From positions 1-9,782 of the forward strand of contig CALBBA010000276.1 in the NCBI GenBank assembly GCA_937926755.1: DNA of 9,782 nt. Reading direction: 5' to 3'. A model generated the notes under the pieces. The model was not told the origin of the DNA and searched no databases. It saw only the letters and a program-made list of their open reading frames with translations. The translations under genes and the position numbers were made by a program. Positions 7,901 through 9,782 of this stretch are shown here, one piece after another; the first letter of the stretch is position 1, and each line of letters opens with the position of its first letter. The stretch comes from an uncultured Collinsella sp. GTDB taxonomy: Bacteria > Actinomycetota > Coriobacteriia > Coriobacteriales > Coriobacteriaceae.

Positions 7901-9062
7901 CCCACGAAAACAGCTCGCAATACGTCGACTTATCAATATTCTTCTTGCCGTAGGGTGCCGAGACCACGATGGCGAGGTCATCGCAAAAATCGCGGTCGAG
8001 GTCTCCGGCAGCCAGCGAAACGACAGGAGCTGACTGCAGCTGCGTCCAAGAGTCGTTCCCGCCCTCGTTGTGCGTGGTGTAGTCCGCGGCGTTACCGGCA
8101 TCGATCTTGACGACGCTTTGCTTCCAGTTGCCGCCCTCCAAGTCATACATGTCGACTACAGCCTTGCGCACGCCGTTCTCGTCGACATAGCAGCCCGCAT
8201 AGACAAAAAGCTCGTCCACGCCGTCACCATCGACATCGCCCGCCTCGACATCAAAGACGGCGTCGTGCTCTTGCAGGTAGCCGGCGTTCAGATACTTAAA
8301 ACGGCCTCCGTCCATCATATTGGTGTTGACCGTCACCGGCAGGTGTGTGTCGAGAGTGCGCGTACGCCCGTTGCTAAACGAGTAGAGGACCAGCTCAACC
8401 TTTCCGGCGTATGACTTGCCGTCAATCGTCGTGGAGGAACTGTCGCCGTAGGCACGGAGCTCGGCAACGCGGCTCTTTTTGCCCGTGCTGGCGTCGCTGC
8501 AGAACTCAACACTCGTGGCGTGAATGCCCGAGAAACCGTTGTTGTCGTTGGCGAGTACTGTTGAGGACTCATTGTTGCTTAGGTACGACCAGGTGCCGCC
8601 ACCGTAGTCGCTATGCTTGTAGAGATCGCTGTTCGTATCGAAGTTGTTGACGTTTTGCCAGAACTTTGCGGCGCCCCACACACTTCCATAGCCATCGGTG
8701 AGTTTGCTGCTGCCGCCAATGTCACCGCGCTCGACGTTCTCGAGCTTGTCGCGCAGAGTGTAGCGATTGCCATGGCTACCGTTAGCTGCCATATAGACCT
8801 CGCTGCGCGTGGCAAACGTCGTGGGGGTATCAGTGGAATAGGGGCCAACGGTATCGGCCGGAATGTCCTCGCTCGTGCCCAGACCCAGGGCTTGATAATC
8901 CTGCTCGGTCATATCGGTGATTGCGGGCGCGTCTGCCGCCTGGGCAACCTGGGGCGTGGCCGTGAAGCAGGCGACGCTCGTGGCGATCAACGCAGCAAGC
9001 GCCGCCGTCCCAACAAGCGGGATTTTCGACAGCCTACGGATACGGGGGTGTGGAACGTACAT
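4974..9062 (-). CDS. Large sortase-anchored surface protein with FG-GAP-like, FN3-like and Ig-like domains
   Basis: A 1362-residue secreted, wall-anchored protein of unknown function; no specific family is recognised. From ATG 9060-9062: signal peptide (basic stretch RIRRLSK, hydrophobic core about 16-33, likely cleavage near AQA-A, residues 40-43). Asp-rich FG-GAP/VCBS-like motifs follow: GDVDGDGVDELFVYAG (275-290), GDLDRDFCDDLAIVVS (353-368), weaker at 530-547 and 674-688; these resemble calcium-binding propeller blades. A beta-rich region of about 735-1010 has no assignment. A fibronectin type III-like domain spans about 1024-1121 (WDGLQPNTEYRFAIAAV) and an Ig-like domain about 1148-1245 (TYMWYRKG ... 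DDGAQYYCHV). A linker rich in Pro, Thr, Lys and Asp (1246-1325) leads to LANTG (1326-1330), a membrane segment and the tail KRRKNH. The layout suits adhesion or glycan/protein binding; no catalytic motif was seen. An upstream ATG at 9096-9098 lacks an RBS and was not used. Confidence 0.9.
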   Translation of the reverse strand: MYVPHPRIRRLSKIPLVGTAALAALIATSVACFTATPQVAQAADAPAITDMTEQDYQALGLGTSEDIPADTVGPYSTDTPTTFATRSEVYMAANGSHGNRYTLRDKLENVERGDIGGSSKLTDGYGSVWGAAKFWQNVNNFDTNSDLYKHSDYGGGTWSYLSNNESSTVLANDNNGFSGIHATSVEFCSDASTGKKSRVAELRAYGDSSSTTIDGKSYAGKVELVLYSFSNGRTRTLDTHLPVTVNTNMMDGGRFKYLNAGYLQEHDAVFDVEAGDVDGDGVDELFVYAGCYVDENGVRKAVVDMYDLEGGNWKQSVVKIDAGNAADYTTHNEGGNDSWTQLQSAPVVSLAAGDLDRDFCDDLAIVVSAPYGKKNIDKSTYCELFSWDASKGALVHVDALGDAGAISLSANGKTMVAANATFGTFAAYDEEGKKTGETVTGLILAGYDWQRSAFDYDAYDGSKGLYGALYRYAYFDSESGEFKLSDCKEYRDGLLASYGLMHVPSSAWKDSAQDKRYPCTLAPIALATANLDGLSEQLAVDEVLVGGDVFRDFACNTAQSGAQGLGSMVGTMSMSGQQYNSSNKHDHKGIEQVWISDVKAGSVSGSDRYNESFIAVVGKHRDEDLRKNDDYYWMTASHFSLDENGKVRRGEEQVISESNRRGTTYGTFISLALPDVDNDSVKITYKDRYKVYTNPRVLAVLQDAPYVEDLEQAYGYLVLGGTSYGEEKGTGTSQGYTIGAELGVAVEVQTGPPLVAMNASVDFAAEGCYDYRSERTVSASVSYESHAGEGDKAVLYTIPMVYYEYEIENEETGGKGVMAAPVSLGAQTSVVNVEAYDRIAKQHNMTPLSYFLTNRSGEPGTYQTTLNGETPVGDSFGLGKPGVTRAYTHDGFNGAAAQSGASIEQTIEVEEGKEQELELGLTLNGSVVMGAKLAKHELFGGLCFGANAGFTAGNSSSESTEYGGTVDNLPEAAQGKYGFVWRLGVNAVDVDKFEADSGDKLGTKDTDQFWIVGYDVKDVEMPDAPAVTGFTANAVDSTSVTFSWDDVLANKSGFSYGVGMLQSNAADAVVNSWKIADNTQTSLKWDGLQPNTEYRFAIAAVKNGSTTETGIRSAIITVKTMPDGMTMTVSGPAADAAEGSDLGYDSSVERTAGSHLTLSAIGHVKQLGADDSETGLAPTYMWYRKGRGETEFKLVGADGNLAAGTASKLEIDLTADDDGAQYYCHVGYNDVGLDTGTTLVNIEAEETAPTTVNATPIRTRRLFSQASAGAKKFLDHTLVNTAGPTDSEGSKDPETPETPTNPDKPKSDNGAKTDTKVKTTTTAKNLANTGDQTFALVATAAAAGVTLVVIALIMLIKRRKNH
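4977..5087 (-). other. Cell-wall sorting signal, LANTG type
   Basis: These are the last 37 residues of the surface protein: LANTG, a hydrophobic stretch of about 25 residues, and the positive tail KRRKNH, the standard tripartite sortase signal. Ala at the second position instead of Pro matches the LAXTG preference described for class E sortases of high-GC actinobacteria. No sortase gene lies in this window. Confidence 0.88.
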
Positions 9063-9068
9063 GAGGGA

Positions 9069-9074
9069 CCTCGC
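9069..9074 (-). promoter_or_regulatory. Ribosome binding site that fixes the surface-protein start
   Basis: GCGAGG on the minus strand lies 6 nt before ATG 9060-9062. The in-frame ATG at 9096-9098 is preceded by the A/T-rich TTTGCAAAA with no SD-like sequence, and using it would add 12 residues ahead of an otherwise typical signal peptide. Confidence 0.7.
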
Positions 9075-9088
9075 TTTATTCGAGTGGA

Positions 9089-9168
9089 GTGGACTCATTT
9101 TTGCAAATGATACATCCGATGCCCGATATCACGTGTCTCATTTTCGCCAACGGCGTGTCTCATTTTTG
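9089..9168. repeat. Three short CATTTT-centred repeats upstream of the surface-protein start
   Basis: CGTGTCTCATTTT occurs twice, at 9132-9144 and 9154-9166, 22 bp apart. A looser relative, GTGGACTCATTTTTG, is at 9089-9103. All three match 9-10 of 15 positions of the core found in the array to the right (TGGGACGCATTTTCC), so they may be decayed members of it. They cover the probable promoter zone of the surface-protein gene, where no consensus -35/-10 pair could be placed; TTGCAA followed 17 nt later by TCGAAT is the best, weak, pair. Confidence 0.5.
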
Positions 9169-9185
9169 AGAATCCGAGATGCCGC

Positions 9186-9633
9186 GGAAATCTTATCCCA
9201 GCTCAAAGGCCATTTCTGGGATGTATTTTCCGTCGAGTGCCTCATCGGGAAACTGCATCCCATTTCAAGCGTCGATTCTGGGACGCACTTTCCCCTTAGA
9301 CCCTCAACCGGAAACCGCATCCCACTTTGAGCGCAAATTCCGGGACGCATTTTCCGCTTGAGCCTCATTGGGAAACGGCGTCCCACTTTGAGGGCTGATT
9401 GTGGGATGCATTTTCCGGTTTTGCTCTCATTGGGAAAATGCATCCCGTTTCTTGACCGAATAATGGGACGCAATTTCCCGTTGGAGCGCCTTTGGGAAAG
9501 TGTGTCCCACTTCGACCGCCCAGAGTGGGATGCACTTTCCGCAAAGCACCTCAACGGGAAACTACGTCCCATTCCAAAGGCAAATTCCGGGACGCATTTT
9601 TCGAAAGCCTGCCCATCCGGAAAGCCCGTCCCA
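9186..9633. repeat. Array of 15 alternating inverted 15-bp cores at 31-bp pitch (62-bp unit)
   Basis: The core GGAAAnnGC(A/G)TCCCA starts at 9186, 9248, 9310, 9371, 9433, 9495, 9557 and 9619. Its reverse complement TGGGA(C/T)GCATTTTCC starts at 9217, 9279, 9341, 9402, 9464, 9526 and 9588. Forward-to-reverse spacing is 31 bp in all seven pairs; reverse-to-forward is 31 except once (30). Cores are partly diverged (for example GGAAATCTTATCCCA at 9186). The 16-nt spacers vary but keep hints of TTTGAGCGCAAATTC inside pairs and CCTCAT/CCTCAAC between pairs. The 62-bp period is not a multiple of three and the orientation alternates, so the region is not coding even though long open frames cross it. 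From 9063 to the window end there is no gene. Function unknown. Confidence 0.9.
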
Positions 9634-9698
9634 CTTTGGACGCATCCGGGCACGGAACCATCGACCTATCAGGCCTCCCATCAATAAAGAGGCGTCCT

Positions 9699-9782
9699 CC
9701 CGGGCGGCGGGGCACGAAGTTCATCGCGAGTTCCGCACGCAAAGAAGGCCACTTAATGTGGCCTTCGTCTTGCGCAGGACTG
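9699..9782 (+). ncRNA. Structured intergenic element, copy B (truncated by window end)
   Basis: This is the second copy of the element at 4681-4813, in opposite orientation. Shared blocks are CCCGGGCGGCG (9699-9709), the 21-nt block 9719-9739 beginning GTTCATCGCGAG, CACTTAATGTG (9750-9760) and GCAGGACTG (9774-9782). The inner stem is 9744-9752 with 9758-9766: 9 bp with loop TTAAT, the same length and loop as copy A but different at three pairs, all compensated. Only the left outer arm is inside the window. RNA versus DNA palindrome is unresolved, as for copy A. Confidence 0.5.

Noticed and set aside
9186..9633. CRISPR array
   Set aside because: The repeated core is only 15 bp, is diverged and alternates in orientation, the spacers are 16 nt and partly conserved, and no cas gene is near.
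9138..9653. A 171-residue open frame on the minus strand, and a 109-residue one on the plus strand, with repeated GMHFP/GKCIP-like peptides
   Set aside because: The frames run across the 62-bp alternating array. The period is not a multiple of three, the peptide repetition follows from inverted DNA repeats, and no RBS or domain supports translation.

Overview
The window is high-GC and reads like a chromosomal segment of a gut actinobacterium of the class Coriobacteriia, most like Collinsella. That assignment is inferred from base composition, the LANTG-type cell-wall sorting signal and the style of the genes; no 16S or other marker gene is present. No tRNA, rRNA, insertion sequence or phage gene was found.

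Left part (1-2140): two genes on the minus strand. The first is the N-terminal 377 codons of a KUP-family potassium transporter, cut by the window edge. Upstream of it is a nitroreductase-family flavoprotein. A 15-bp perfect hairpin without a U-tract lies between them, directly after the nitroreductase stop codon.

Middle (2141-4973): a divergent intergenic region with a small dyad leads into a plus-strand membrane phosphoglycerol transferase of the LtaS type, with about eight predicted membrane segments and an extracellular sulfatase-fold domain whose catalytic residues are intact. The gap after it, where two genes converge, holds a 133-bp element with perfect 32-bp inverted arms, then a strong bidirectional Rho-independent terminator.

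Right part (4974-9062): a 1362-residue secreted, wall-anchored surface protein on the minus strand. It has a signal peptide, Asp-rich FG-GAP/VCBS-like motifs, a large unassigned beta-rich middle region, a fibronectin type III-like domain, an Ig-like domain, a Pro/Thr/Lys linker, LANTG, a membrane segment and a basic tail.

Far right (9063-9782): no gene. This region has the most unusual content. Fifteen copies of a 15-bp core alternate in orientation at a nearly constant 31-bp pitch (9186-9633), with degenerate copies reaching towards the surface-protein start. At the window edge is a truncated second copy of the 4681-4813 element. The two copies share sequence blocks, while the inner stem differs by compensatory changes, which suggests a structured RNA or structured intergenic repeat family.

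The genes do not form one pathway. The phosphoglycerol transferase and the surface protein both act on the cell envelope, but they are convergent and separated by a terminator, so they are not an operon.
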